From an uncultured Ilyobacter sp. (GTDB lineage: Bacteria; Fusobacteriota; Fusobacteriia; Fusobacteriales; Fusobacteriaceae), in the NCBI RefSeq assembly GCF_963663625.1, contig NZ_OY760438.1:124001-188000 (forward strand): DNA of 64,000 bases. Direction: 5' to 3'. This document shows, one piece after another, positions 1 to 7,721 of the stretch. The translations under genes and the position numbers were made by a program. The notes under the pieces were generated by a model, which saw nothing but the letters and a program-made list of their open reading frames with translations, was not told the DNA's origin and made no database searches. Each line of letters begins with the position of its first letter. Positions within the stretch are counted from its first letter, which is position 1.

Positions 1-711
1 TGGATTTTTTTTGTCTCCAAAATATCTCATTACAATCAGTCTAGGTCTCTTTTCTGCAGCACGTGCTACTGCAAGAAGGGCTTCCATTCCGATTTCCCCG
101 ATCTCATACTCTTCAAATATCTCTACATCAAATCCGTATTCTGATCCGATGGTAGCAGCTTCCATTGCCAGGGTTTTAGGATAGATAACATTTGCAGGCT
201 CATTTACAAGGTCTCTAGCTATATTTATAGCTTTTCCCAGGATTTCACCCTCTACAATGCTACCACCCGCCTCTGGGTCAAAATACTCTATAATAAGTGG
301 CTCCCTTTCAATTTCTTTTGTTTTATATCTGTCAAATTTATAGTTTATGTGATATGTCGCCTCTGCTATGGCATCTATATTTTTAAGTTTTTCCTCTTCA
401 GAACTCACTATTACCTCTCCTGAAGACCCAACTAGAGCCTTGTATAATGCTTTTATTATCGAATCTCTTGTAGCCTCTTTCTCTTTCCCGACTCCCACTA
501 GAATCATGTTAATTAGGTTTCCGTACTGGATAAAGCTAGTCTCTAGTGTTTCTCCCATTTTCCCTCTAAATTTTTTTTCTTCAATAACTTTTCCCAAAAG
601 CAGTTTATTTTCCTCAGATATAAAACTACAAATTTCCACCTTGTCTTCAAGATAAAGGATTACATTTTTAGAATATTTTTTTTTGAGCTCTCTCACAATT
701 TTAAAATACAT
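1..711 (-). CDS. pepA: Leucyl aminopeptidase (M17 family), N-terminal part
   Basis: The minus strand is open from an ATG at 709-711 to the window edge, giving 237 codons; the C-terminal catalytic half lies outside. The readable part ends with a segment containing ARDLVNEPANVIYPKTLA, followed by a Rossmann-like stretch, which is the usual M17 pattern (NxPAN motif just before the catalytic domain). M17 enzymes are cytosolic, two-metal hexameric peptidases of about 480-500 residues that release N-terminal amino acids from peptides. The metal ligands are not in view, so activity cannot be judged. A GAGAGAAA stretch ahead of the ATG serves as a modest ribosome binding site. It diverges from the formate channel gene at 977. 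Confidence 0.85.
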   Translation of the reverse strand, partial: MYFKIVRELKKKYSKNVILYLEDKVEICSFISEENKLLLGKVIEEKKFRGKMGETLETSFIQYGNLINMILVGVGKEKEATRDSIIKALYKALVGSSGEVIVSSEEEKLKNIDAIAEATYHINYKFDRYKTKEIEREPLIIEYFDPEAGGSIVEGEILGKAINIARDLVNEPANVIYPKTLAMEAATIGSEYGFDVEIFEEYEIGEIGMEALLAVARAAEKRPRLIVMRYFGDKKNP

Positions 712-976
712 AATTTCTCTCTTTCTGTTAAATTATTTTTTACTATCAATTAATGTTATACACCCATTAACAAAAAATGGCAATTGTAACTTTCTTTAGT
801 TTCAAAATTTAAAGCCTATTTAGGTTTCTGTATCTTGTTTTTATTACTATTTATTAATTTTTTTTACAATTTTTTTATACCATTTATTCTTGACTTTTTA
901 TGTGAAAAAAAGTATAATGCTCTTCGTTGTTAAGTATCACTTAATTTTTTCTAAAATTTTACACAGGAGGATATAG
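712..976. other. Divergent intergenic region, pepA / FNT channel
   Basis: This 265-base AT-rich spacer separates two divergent genes. It contains the FNT promoter listed separately and must also contain the pepA promoter, which I could not place with confidence. No open reading frame with a ribosome binding site is visible. Confidence 0.5.
890..918 (+). promoter_or_regulatory. Sigma-70-type promoter of the FNT channel
   Basis: TTGACT at 890-895 and TATAAT at 913-918 are separated by exactly 17 bases, close to the housekeeping consensus. The predicted transcript has a leader of about 50 bases before the AGGAGG and ATG of the channel gene. Confidence 0.75.
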
Positions 977-1765
977 ATGAACAAAAGTTTTTTAAATACG
1001 GTGGAGTGTGCTGAGGCTGTTGTCAAATTAGCCATCAAAAAATCTCACACCAAAGCTTCAAAGGTATTTCTGTTAGGTTTTATGGGAGGAATTTTCATTG
1101 GCCTTGCCTATGTTGCATACATAACAGTTTCCCAGACTCTAGGTGGAAATTTTGATCCAGGTTTTGCAAAATTTATAGGTGCCACAGTCTTTCCTGTTGG
1201 AATCATGCTTGTTCTTTTCGTAGGAGGGGACCTTTTCACCGGAAATAATCTTGCCTTCATCGCCTACTGTACAAAGGATGTTACAATAAAAGAGGTTCTG
1301 ACAAACTGGGTCTCTGTATGGTTTGGTAATTTTACCGGAAGTGTCTTTATAGCCTGGGTTGCATTCATGGGAGGTATTTTCAAGAGTCCTACTATGCATG
1401 CTGCTACTGTAACCCTTGCCGAGCACAAAGTTCATCTCACATTTACAGAGGGGCTTTTCAGTGGATTTTTATGTAATATCGTAGTTGCCCTAGGAGTGTG
1501 GATGACATTTTCTGCTACTGATTCAATCGGTAAGATTTTTTCAGCCTGGTTTCCTATCATGATGTTTGCTCTTTCTGGATATCAGCATGTTGTTGCAAAC
1601 ATGTTTATCCTTTCCATAGCTAAAATGATAGATCCTGCAATTTATGGGGTAGGCACTGCAATTACCCACAACCTCCTCCCTGTAACAATAGGAAATCTCC
1701 TTTCAGGAGGGATCTTTATCCCTATTATCTACTATAATCTTTATTTAAAAAAAGAAAACCAGTAA
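977..1765 (+). CDS. Formate/nitrite transporter family channel (FocA/NirC type)
   Basis: A 262-residue polytopic inner-membrane protein with six hydrophobic segments, the usual length for the FNT family of pentameric anion channels. The two family signatures are present: GGDLFTGN at residues 83-90 and YQHVVANMF at 202-210, whose histidine (residue 204) is the proton-relay residue of the pore. These channels pass formate, nitrite, hydrosulfide or small carboxylates; the sequence does not decide which. No pyruvate formate-lyase gene lies next to it. In a fermenter, formate export or re-uptake is the likeliest role. The start has AGGAGG seven bases upstream. It is monocistronic: it has its own promoter and a terminator whose stem overlaps the last codons. 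Confidence 0.88.
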   Translation: MNKSFLNTVECAEAVVKLAIKKSHTKASKVFLLGFMGGIFIGLAYVAYITVSQTLGGNFDPGFAKFIGATVFPVGIMLVLFVGGDLFTGNNLAFIAYCTKDVTIKEVLTNWVSVWFGNFTGSVFIAWVAFMGGIFKSPTMHAATVTLAEHKVHLTFTEGLFSGFLCNIVVALGVWMTFSATDSIGKIFSAWFPIMMFALSGYQHVVANMFILSIAKMIDPAIYGVGTAITHNLLPVTIGNLLSGGIFIPIIYYNLYLKKENQ

Positions 1766-1802
1766 GAAGACGCCTAAAGGCGTTTTTTTACTGGTTTTCT
1801 TT
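1751..1802. terminator. Nested bidirectional terminator hairpin
   Basis: An inner stem ACGCC/GGCGT (1770-1783) followed by T7 sits inside a longer inverted repeat in which AAAGAAAACCAGTAA at 1751 pairs with its complement ending at 1802. The outer 5' arm is coding sequence for the channel's last residues. It can stop transcription from both the channel gene and the convergent sensor gene. Confidence 0.8.
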
Positions 1803-1868
1803 CTGATCCATAAACAAATCAACTTTAAAATCCGATTCTTAGTTCGCTAAGAAAAATATTACTACCCC

Positions 1869-3308
1869 TTAGCAAAGAAAGAACGAGTCTTTACTCTTCT
1901 TTTTTGAATCACAAAGACTCTCATCTAATCTCTTGTAGATACTGCTGAAAGTATCACTTTTTTGACTTTCAGCAATCCCTGAGTTTACCATTAAGTTTAC
2001 AAAGCCTGTGTCCAAATTTAAAATACTTTTTTTTATTCTTCCTGCAATTTTTATTGCCTCATTTTCAACAGTCTCAGTCAATATGACTATAAACCTCTCA
2101 TTATCTAAAACAAAAAATTGGTCTATTTCTCTTATGCTTTTATTTATCACCTTTGAAATATTTGATGAGATCTCCTCTATCCACAGCTCGGCAACAGTAT
2201 TTTGCATCCTGTCTAGATTAGAAATTCTAAAAACCAAAAGTGAGAATGGTGTTGAGTATCTTTTATAACGTTCTATCTCTCTACAGACAGAGTTTTTGAG
2301 TTCATCCTTTTGGTTTGATCTATACTTACTCTCAAGCATCGAAAATTCCGACAATTTTTCTGCGATAACCTGAGTATTTTCATAAACATCAAATGTGTTC
2401 AGTCCCAAACTCAGAAGTTCCCTTATATCCCTTAAAAGTTTTATCCACTTTTCTTTGAACACACCCAACTTTTCACCATGAAGATGAAATATAAATATTG
2501 TCTTTTCCATATGAATTTGGTTTTCCAGCACAATATTAGATACCACCAGAATATCTTTATCTTCTAAAAAATTCTGAATATCTTCAAATCCTTCTACATT
2601 TTCATTCTTTTCAATAATCATAAAATCATCTGAAACTCTATTTGAAAAATAATTTTTTATTAAAGATCTTTTTATCTCAAATTCCATGGAATTTGAGATA
2701 AGTCCATAACTATCAGAGAAAACTTCATTGTCTTTACCAAACTTCACCACCGTAGTATTAAAAACCTCTGATGGTTCTGACAACACAAATAAAACATGCT
2801 TTAAAAACTCATTCAGACTTTCAGAGAAGATCAGTGCATTATTTATCTGGGATTTCATATACAAGCTCTTTTTTAAGAATATTTCTTCTTCAAGTAAGTT
2901 CTGCATATACAGATTAGATTTCATAAAATAATTAATTGTTTTAAGCTCACATCTTGTATTTAAAAATTCTCCGTTTTCATCATAGACGCTTATTCCATTT
3001 AAGACCGCCTCTATCACAACTCCATTTTTTTTTCTGAGTTTCAACATCACATTTTCTATGCGCCCATAATCTCTTAGAATAGGAAAACCTTCTTTTACAG
3101 ATACTATGCTCTCTTCGAGCAAAAAATCCTTAAAATGTCTTCCTATAACCTCCTCTTCTCTGTATCCCATCTCTTGCAGCCAGTTATCATTAACATAGAT
3201 TATGTTACCATTTTTTTCAAGCATCTGAAACATTGTGCTTTTAGGTTCTATGTACTTAGAATTATATTTTATAATTTTAGAGTCCAAAAGCTCACCTCTT
3301 ACTTTCAC
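1869..3308 (-). CDS. PAS sensor protein with degenerate GGDEF domain
   Basis: A 479-residue protein without a signal peptide or clear membrane segment, so probably cytoplasmic. Residues about 20-130 form a PAS domain (MLEKNGNIIYVNDNWLQEMGY, with the sentence-like PAS pattern EEEVIGR). The middle is GAF-like in composition but not confidently assignable. The last 130 residues (from about 345) follow the secondary pattern of a diguanylate cyclase domain, starting at FSLLVFRISNLDRMQ and running to a position where GG(D/E)EF should stand; here it reads LDNERF. The substrate-binding D and the active-site signature are both lost. I infer a signalling or c-di-GMP/GTP sensing role without cyclase activity. 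The product stands alone, convergent with the channel gene. Confidence 0.6.
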   Translation of the reverse strand: MKVRGELLDSKIIKYNSKYIEPKSTMFQMLEKNGNIIYVNDNWLQEMGYREEEVIGRHFKDFLLEESIVSVKEGFPILRDYGRIENVMLKLRKKNGVVIEAVLNGISVYDENGEFLNTRCELKTINYFMKSNLYMQNLLEEEIFLKKSLYMKSQINNALIFSESLNEFLKHVLFVLSEPSEVFNTTVVKFGKDNEVFSDSYGLISNSMEFEIKRSLIKNYFSNRVSDDFMIIEKNENVEGFEDIQNFLEDKDILVVSNIVLENQIHMEKTIFIFHLHGEKLGVFKEKWIKLLRDIRELLSLGLNTFDVYENTQVIAEKLSEFSMLESKYRSNQKDELKNSVCREIERYKRYSTPFSLLVFRISNLDRMQNTVAELWIEEISSNISKVINKSIREIDQFFVLDNERFIVILTETVENEAIKIAGRIKKSILNLDTGFVNLMVNSGIAESQKSDTFSSIYKRLDESLCDSKKKSKDSFFLC

Positions 3309-3454
3309 AAAAAATTAAAAATAAATTAAAACAATAAACTTAATTCTGTTTACCAAATAGCTTTACGATTTATCTATACAGTAAATTTATTCTAAATAAA
3401 ATCCATCTACCTTTTTTTATTTTTTAAATTCATTCACAAATAAAATTTTATAAT

Positions 3455-3479
3455 AAAAAAACCTAGGTTTAACCTAGGT
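3455..3479 (-). terminator. Terminator of the tRNA operon
   Basis: On the minus strand an ACCTAGG/CCTAGGT stem with a TTAA loop is followed by seven Ts, just downstream of tRNA-Leu, the last gene of the operon. Confidence 0.8.
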
Positions 3480-3491
3480 ACAGTCATTCAA

Positions 3492-3575
3492 TGGTGCGGA
3501 GGGGGAGACTTGAACTCCCACGTCGAAGACACTAGATCCTAAGTCTAGCGCGTCTGCCAATTCCGCCACCCCCGC
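3492..3575 (-). tRNA. tRNA-Leu(TAG)
   Basis: An 84-base cloverleaf with a long variable arm and encoded CCA. The anticodon loop reads CTTAGGA, so the anticodon is TAG. It is the last gene of the leftward tRNA operon, next to the terminator. Confidence 0.95.
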
Positions 3576-3581
3576 ATTGAG

Positions 3582-3657
<76 letters not shown>

Positions 3658-3672
3658 ATATTTTTGATTTAA

Positions 3673-3749
3673 TGGCGGGAGTGACGAGACTCGAACTCGC
3701 GACCCCCGGCGTGACAGGCCGGTGCTCTAACCAACTGAGCTACACCCCC
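3673..3749 (-). tRNA. tRNA-Asp(GTC), copy 1
   Basis: A 77-base cloverleaf with encoded CCA and anticodon GTC. It is identical to the copy at 4111-4187. Confidence 0.95.
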
Positions 3750-3770
3750 ACTAATCATATCAAATTTTTA

Positions 3771-3846
3771 TGGTGGTCGCAACAGGACTTGAACCTGTGA
3801 CCCCCTGCTTGTAAGGCAGGTGCTCTCCCAACTGAGCTATGCGACC
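3771..3846 (-). tRNA. tRNA-Val(TAC)
   Basis: A 76-base cloverleaf with acceptor GGTCGCA/TGCGACC, encoded CCA and anticodon TAC. Confidence 0.95.
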
Positions 3847-3856
3847 ATATTTTGTT

Positions 3857-3931
3857 TGGTACCCCGTAGGAGAATTGAACTCCTGTCTTCAGAGTGAAAA
3901 TCTGATGTCCTCACCACTGGACGAACGGGGC
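3857..3931 (-). tRNA. tRNA-Glu(TTC), copy 1
   Basis: A 75-base cloverleaf with encoded CCA and anticodon TTC in the loop TTTTCAC. It is identical to the copy at 4299-4373. Confidence 0.95.
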
Positions 3932-3935
3932 TTAT

Positions 3936-4011
<76 letters not shown>

Positions 4012-4019
4012 ATACTTAA

Positions 4020-4095
<76 letters not shown>

Positions 4096-4110
4096 ATATT
4101 TTTGATTTAA

Positions 4111-4187
4111 TGGCGGGAGTGACGAGACTCGAACTCGCGACCCCCGGCGTGACAGGCCGGTGCTCTAACCAACTGAGCTACACCCCC
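4111..4187 (-). tRNA. tRNA-Asp(GTC), copy 2
   Basis: Identical to the copy at 3673-3749. The flanking 20 bases downstream in window coordinates match as well apart from one base, which marks the extent of the duplication. Confidence 0.95.
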
Positions 4188-4208
4188 ACTAATTATATCA
4201 AATTTTTA

Positions 4209-4293
<85 letters not shown>

Positions 4294-4298
4294 AATTT

Positions 4299-4373
4299 TG
4301 GTACCCCGTAGGAGAATTGAACTCCTGTCTTCAGAGTGAAAATCTGATGTCCTCACCACTGGACGAACGGGGC
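4299..4373 (-). tRNA. tRNA-Glu(TTC), copy 2
   Basis: A 75-base gene identical to copy 1 at 3857-3931. Confidence 0.95.
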
Positions 4374-4382
4374 TTATTAATA

Positions 4383-4459
4383 TGGGGTGAACGACGGGGC
4401 TCGAACCCGCGACAACCAGTACCACAAACTGGCGCTCTACCAACTGAACTACGCTCACC
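4383..4459 (-). tRNA. tRNA-His(GTG)
   Basis: A 77-base gene including the extra G-1 at the 5' end, which pairs with C73 before the encoded CCA. That is the histidine identity element. The anticodon is GTG. Confidence 0.95.
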
Positions 4460-4462
4460 ACA

Positions 4463-4538
<76 letters not shown>

Positions 4539-4566
4539 ATACATTGTGCCCCTTAGGACAGGATTA

Positions 4567-4595
4567 ATAATATCACAGTCAAAAAAGAATGTCAA
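4567..4595 (-). promoter_or_regulatory. Promoter of the 12-gene tRNA operon
   Basis: On the minus strand TTGACA (4590-4595) and TATTAT (4567-4572) are separated by 17 bases, about 30 bases ahead of the first tRNA. The -35 box is a perfect consensus, as expected for a stable-RNA operon. Confidence 0.85.
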
Positions 4596-4895
4596 TATTT
4601 TTTTATTTTATATATTCAAATTTTTTTAAAAAAAAATAGACTGCTTTGATTATATATTTCACCTAATAAAATCTGCATAAACCATAAAAATTATTCATGA
4701 CAAAATATAATCATTTTTTTATTTAACTGTTGATATTCAATTTTTTAAACTTTTATCTCTCTAAGTTTCTCCTAGACGATTTTTATTGAAAAATTTAAAA
4801 TTATAGATATTTTAACCGTTTGAAATATATGGACATTTGAAAGATTTCATTCTAATATATATATATATATATATCAAGAAAAGGAGTGAGCACAA
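4596..4895. other. AT-rich intergenic region with (AT)10 tract
   Basis: This stretch between the tRNA promoter and the membrane protein gene shows no gene. Its only distinctive element is an uninterrupted 20-base alternating AT run at 4855-4874, just ahead of the ribosome binding site AAGGAG of the next gene. Confidence 0.6.
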
Positions 4896-5498
4896 ATGTT
4901 TAAAAAATCAAAAGATGAAAATTTTGACTATAAAAAAATTTTTAGGTATGAAAAAAAAACTGATTCATATATTATTGATATTTCAATTGATATATATGGG
5001 GATCTTTACAACGAGTGGGATTTCTCACCATTTAAAAGACGTGATTTAGACAGTGATCTTATAGAATATTTAGAAGAATCTTCCTTCGAAATCCCTATGA
5101 AACACGATCTTATCATAAACTTTTTTATGCCTGACGAGATGAAGGATGTGGAAAAAGAACATCGGAGTCTGATCGGTCTAAAAAATTACTTTAAGTATAT
5201 GCTCTTTAGAACAGAAGCTGAGATAAGACAACATAATATCAGAGCCTTTAAGTATGCCTTAATCGGTGTAATCCTAGTATCCATATCTATATTTTTCCAG
5301 AATTATGTGAATAAAAATTTATACTATGAAATTCTACCTGAAGGTTTTTATGTAGGAGGATGGGTTTTCATATGGGAGATGTTTTCTATCATAGGGTTTC
5401 AAAACAGTGAGAGAAAACAAAAAATAAAAGAGTACAAAAGGCTCATTAGGTCAAAACTTGATTATATTTACTATAAGGATCCCTTTGAAAAATTTTAA
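4896..5498 (+). CDS. Hypothetical protein with C-terminal membrane hairpin
   Basis: I do not recognise the family of this 200-residue protein. The first 115 residues are charged and hydrophilic. Two hydrophobic segments follow, at about 119-138 (YALIGVILVSISIFF) and 152-170 (GGWVFIWEMFSIIGF), separated by a short loop, and a basic tail rich in K and R ends it. The pattern is that of a bitopic hairpin anchored in the inner membrane with both soluble ends in the cytoplasm. The start is set by AAGGAG at the right distance. It stands alone. The (AT)10 tract immediately upstream may make its transcription or translation variable. Confidence 0.7.
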   Translation: MFKKSKDENFDYKKIFRYEKKTDSYIIDISIDIYGDLYNEWDFSPFKRRDLDSDLIEYLEESSFEIPMKHDLIINFFMPDEMKDVEKEHRSLIGLKNYFKYMLFRTEAEIRQHNIRAFKYALIGVILVSISIFFQNYVNKNLYYEILPEGFYVGGWVFIWEMFSIIGFQNSERKQKIKEYKRLIRSKLDYIYYKDPFEKF

Positions 5499-5867
5499 AA
5501 TATCGTGACATTTAGGCTATTTAACCGCTTACATTCCCTATTGGATATAGTTATAATTTGACATTTTTGGATTTTTGGGTTATTATGTTATTAGAACTTT
5601 TTTAGATAACAAAAAAAAAAGTGATTACAAGATAAATAATTTGTATTATTAGCAACCATAAATGTTGATATAAGGTCAGAATTTACCTTGTCGTATATTT
5701 TAACAAAAATAACAATTAAACATGTTGGAGAATCTAATAGGGGGATGAAGTTACAAATAAGACTACTCCAAGTGGCTGTTGTTTTTATTTAAATAGAAAT
5801 TGTATGACGTAAAATTAATAACTTTTTATTTTAAAGTAAGATTTTGGGTTTAAAAAGGGGAGTTTTA
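5499..5867. other. Long leader region upstream of the sigma factor gene
   Basis: The 369 bases hold a consensus-like promoter (separate entry) but no gene longer than a 15-codon start-to-stop run near 5744 whose GGGGG lies too close to its ATG to be convincing. A promoter there would give the sigma factor mRNA a leader of roughly 275 bases. Confidence 0.5.
5558..5586 (+). promoter_or_regulatory. Promoter upstream of the sigma factor gene
   Basis: TTGACA at 5558-5563, a 17-base spacer, and TATTAT at 5581-5586. It is the only good match between the membrane protein gene and the sigma factor gene. Confidence 0.65.
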
Positions 5868-6482
5868 ATGATGGAAGTCAATTTGGTTAAGATGGCTCAA
5901 GATGGAGACCAAGAAGCAGTCGCTCAGATTTTTGACAAGTATAGGGGACTTGTCCTTATGAAGAGTAAAAATTATTTTCTAAATGGAGCAGACAGAGACG
6001 ATCTATTGCAAGAAGGAATGATAGGCCTATTAAAGGCTATACGTGCTTATGACGATGGGAAGAACACCTCTTTCAACACATTTGCATCTCTTTGTATAAA
6101 GAGGCAGATAATAACAGCTATCAAAAATTCCAACTCAGGTAAGCATCGTATGCTAAATCTGGCTTCAAATGGATTTTATGAAGGTGAAGAGAGCAATGTA
6201 TCCTACGAACGTAAATCTTTTAATTTTTACAATCCCGAAGAGATATTTTTGGGCAAAGAAAAATTAGAAGCTTTAAAAGAATATCTAAATGATAATTTAA
6301 GCAAAATGGAAAATGAGATCTTTGACTACATGTTATTGGGAAACAACTACATCGAGATCGCTGAAAAGACAGGCAGAAAAATAAAATCTGTTGACAATGC
6401 TATTCAAAGAATAAAAAAGAAAGTTAAAGGATTTTTAGAAGATTATGAACTTCTGAAAAGGTTAGATCTAGGGGACTTTTGA
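5868..6482 (+). CDS. RNA polymerase sigma factor, SigH/Spo0H-like
   Basis: A sigma-70 family protein of about 204 residues. Region 2 is clear (AVAQIFDKYRGLVLMKSKNYF, then DLLQEGMIGLLKAIRAYD, the conserved core-binding helix), followed by NTFASLCIKRQIITAIK for -10 recognition. Region 4 near the C-terminus (EIFDYMLLGNNYIEIAEKTG...VDNAIQRIKKKV) is the -35-binding helix-turn-helix. The size and the KSVDNAIQR pattern match the Spo0H/SigH group. I start it at the ATG at 5868, because GGGGAG lies just upstream; an upstream TTG at 5844 would bury that site. No sporulation genes are near, so its regulon is probably a different stress or competence-like response. Confidence 0.8.
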   Translation: MMEVNLVKMAQDGDQEAVAQIFDKYRGLVLMKSKNYFLNGADRDDLLQEGMIGLLKAIRAYDDGKNTSFNTFASLCIKRQIITAIKNSNSGKHRMLNLASNGFYEGEESNVSYERKSFNFYNPEEIFLGKEKLEALKEYLNDNLSKMENEIFDYMLLGNNYIEIAEKTGRKIKSVDNAIQRIKKKVKGFLEDYELLKRLDLGDF

Positions 6483-6497
6483 TAGTCCCCATTTTTT
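6471..6497. terminator. Bidirectional terminator after the sigma factor gene
   Basis: A GGGGACT/AGTCCCC stem overlapping the stop codon is followed by seven Ts. It also lies just beyond the end of the convergent acyl-AMP ligase relic. Confidence 0.8.
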
Positions 6498-7492
6498 TAT
6501 TCTTCTACCCAGCTCTTTATTTCATTCACAACTCTTAAAGAGATCTCATCATAGTCCTGCTTACCTGGATATATTTTATTGAAAATTTCTGTTATATGTG
6601 GATCAAGCTTGGAGCCACCAGATACCAAAAATCTGATATTCCCACCAAACTCTCCATGAACTTTTTTAAATATTTTTCTGCTAAACTTTTCATTTTTTAA
6701 TTTTTTATAAATTTTAAAAATAAATTTTGCTGCACTGTTAGAATTTATTTTACCCATTATCCCCTTGTGAAACATCTCCCAAAACCGAGGAACTCCTAAT
6801 ATTATTGTTATCTTGTGTTCTTTTAGGCTATCCTTTATCCCTTGAGAGGATATATCTTTTAGGAACACTATAGTAGACCCTTTCGAAAGAGGAAGAACTC
6901 CCACGCCAAACAGTGGAAATATATGATGCATAGGAAGAATTCCTAGAATAACGTCACTTGACCTAAACATATCGTATTTATCAAGACTTTCTATATTTAA
7001 AAGAATATTATCCATCGTCAGCATTACACCCTTTGGATTGCCAGTTGTCCCTGAGGTATAAAGTATAAGGGATACATCTTCCCTTTCAGGGGAATTAAGT
7101 GCATTTCCAGCTACTGGTGAATACTCTATATCCAGCAGGTCTACATTTACGAGTTTGATATCTACCCCGGTCATCTCACATGCTTTCATGGCAGCGGTTA
7201 CAGTTTCATTTGAAACAAAAACATACTTTGGTTCTGAATCAATCAAGTAGTAGGAGAATTCTTCACCCTCGAAACTGGCATCAATACAAATACAAATTCC
7301 TGATTTGTTCCATATACCTAAAAATGTATACATGTATTAGGGTCTGTTTTCCATGAATATTATCGCCCTGTCACCCTTGCAAATATCAGCATCTTCTGTA
7401 ATAAATCTAGCTGCTGATATGGTCTCGCTATAGGATAGCTTTTTCCCATCATATATAATTGCAGTCTTTTTAAAATCCTTTATAAACTCCAC
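6497..7492 (-). pseudogene. Broken acyl-AMP ligase/acyltransferase paralogue
   Basis: This is a degraded relative of the intact gene at 7720-10203. Reading from a GTG at 7490-7492, which has AAGGAG upstream, the protein aligns residue for residue with the intact one up to ENRP, where a TAA (7337-7339) replaces the expected glutamate codon. The same frame continues without any shift as a 278-codon run from ATG 7331-7333, including YTSGTTGNPKG. After LVSGGSKLDPHITEIFNKI it jumps to a segment like the last 30 residues of the acyltransferase (NEIKSWVEE). About 500 residues covering the rest of the adenylation domain, the carrier domain and the PlsC domain are therefore missing. Catalysis is not expected; the ATG-started 278-residue product could still be made. 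Confidence 0.85.
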
Positions 7493-7719
7493 TTCATCTC
7501 CTTATATAATACGTTGTATAAATTACAAGAAATTATATCACAAAAGTGCACGAACGACAATTTCAAGAAAACACAACGTAACAATACAGTATGAAATCAA
7601 CTGATTAAATACAATTCACAAGCAATTCAACAGTAAGATTATCATATAGGTGAAAAATAATTCTAATAATTTAAGATTCCCTTTTACAAATATAAAGATG
7701 CTGCCCTAGGGCAGCATCT
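7493..7719. other. Intergenic region between ligase paralogues
   Basis: AT-rich spacer containing the ribosome binding site of the relic and the terminator of the intact ligase gene. No further gene is visible. Confidence 0.5.
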
Positions 7720-7721
7720 TT
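7694..7721 (-). terminator. Terminator of the acyl-AMP ligase/acyltransferase gene
   Basis: A perfect inverted repeat (AAAGATGCTGCCC and complement around a short TAGG-type loop) at the end of the gene. The stop codon sits at its base. Confidence 0.75.

Noticed and set aside
5744-5791. A 15-codon leader peptide ahead of the sigma factor gene
   Set aside because: The GGGGG lies directly against the ATG, which is too close for a ribosome site, and the peptide has no codon bias suggestive of attenuation.
7337-7339. Possible recoding (readthrough) of the in-frame TAA in the ligase relic
   Set aside because: TAA is not a selenocysteine or pyrrolysine codon, and the 500-residue downstream deletion shows the gene is decaying anyway.
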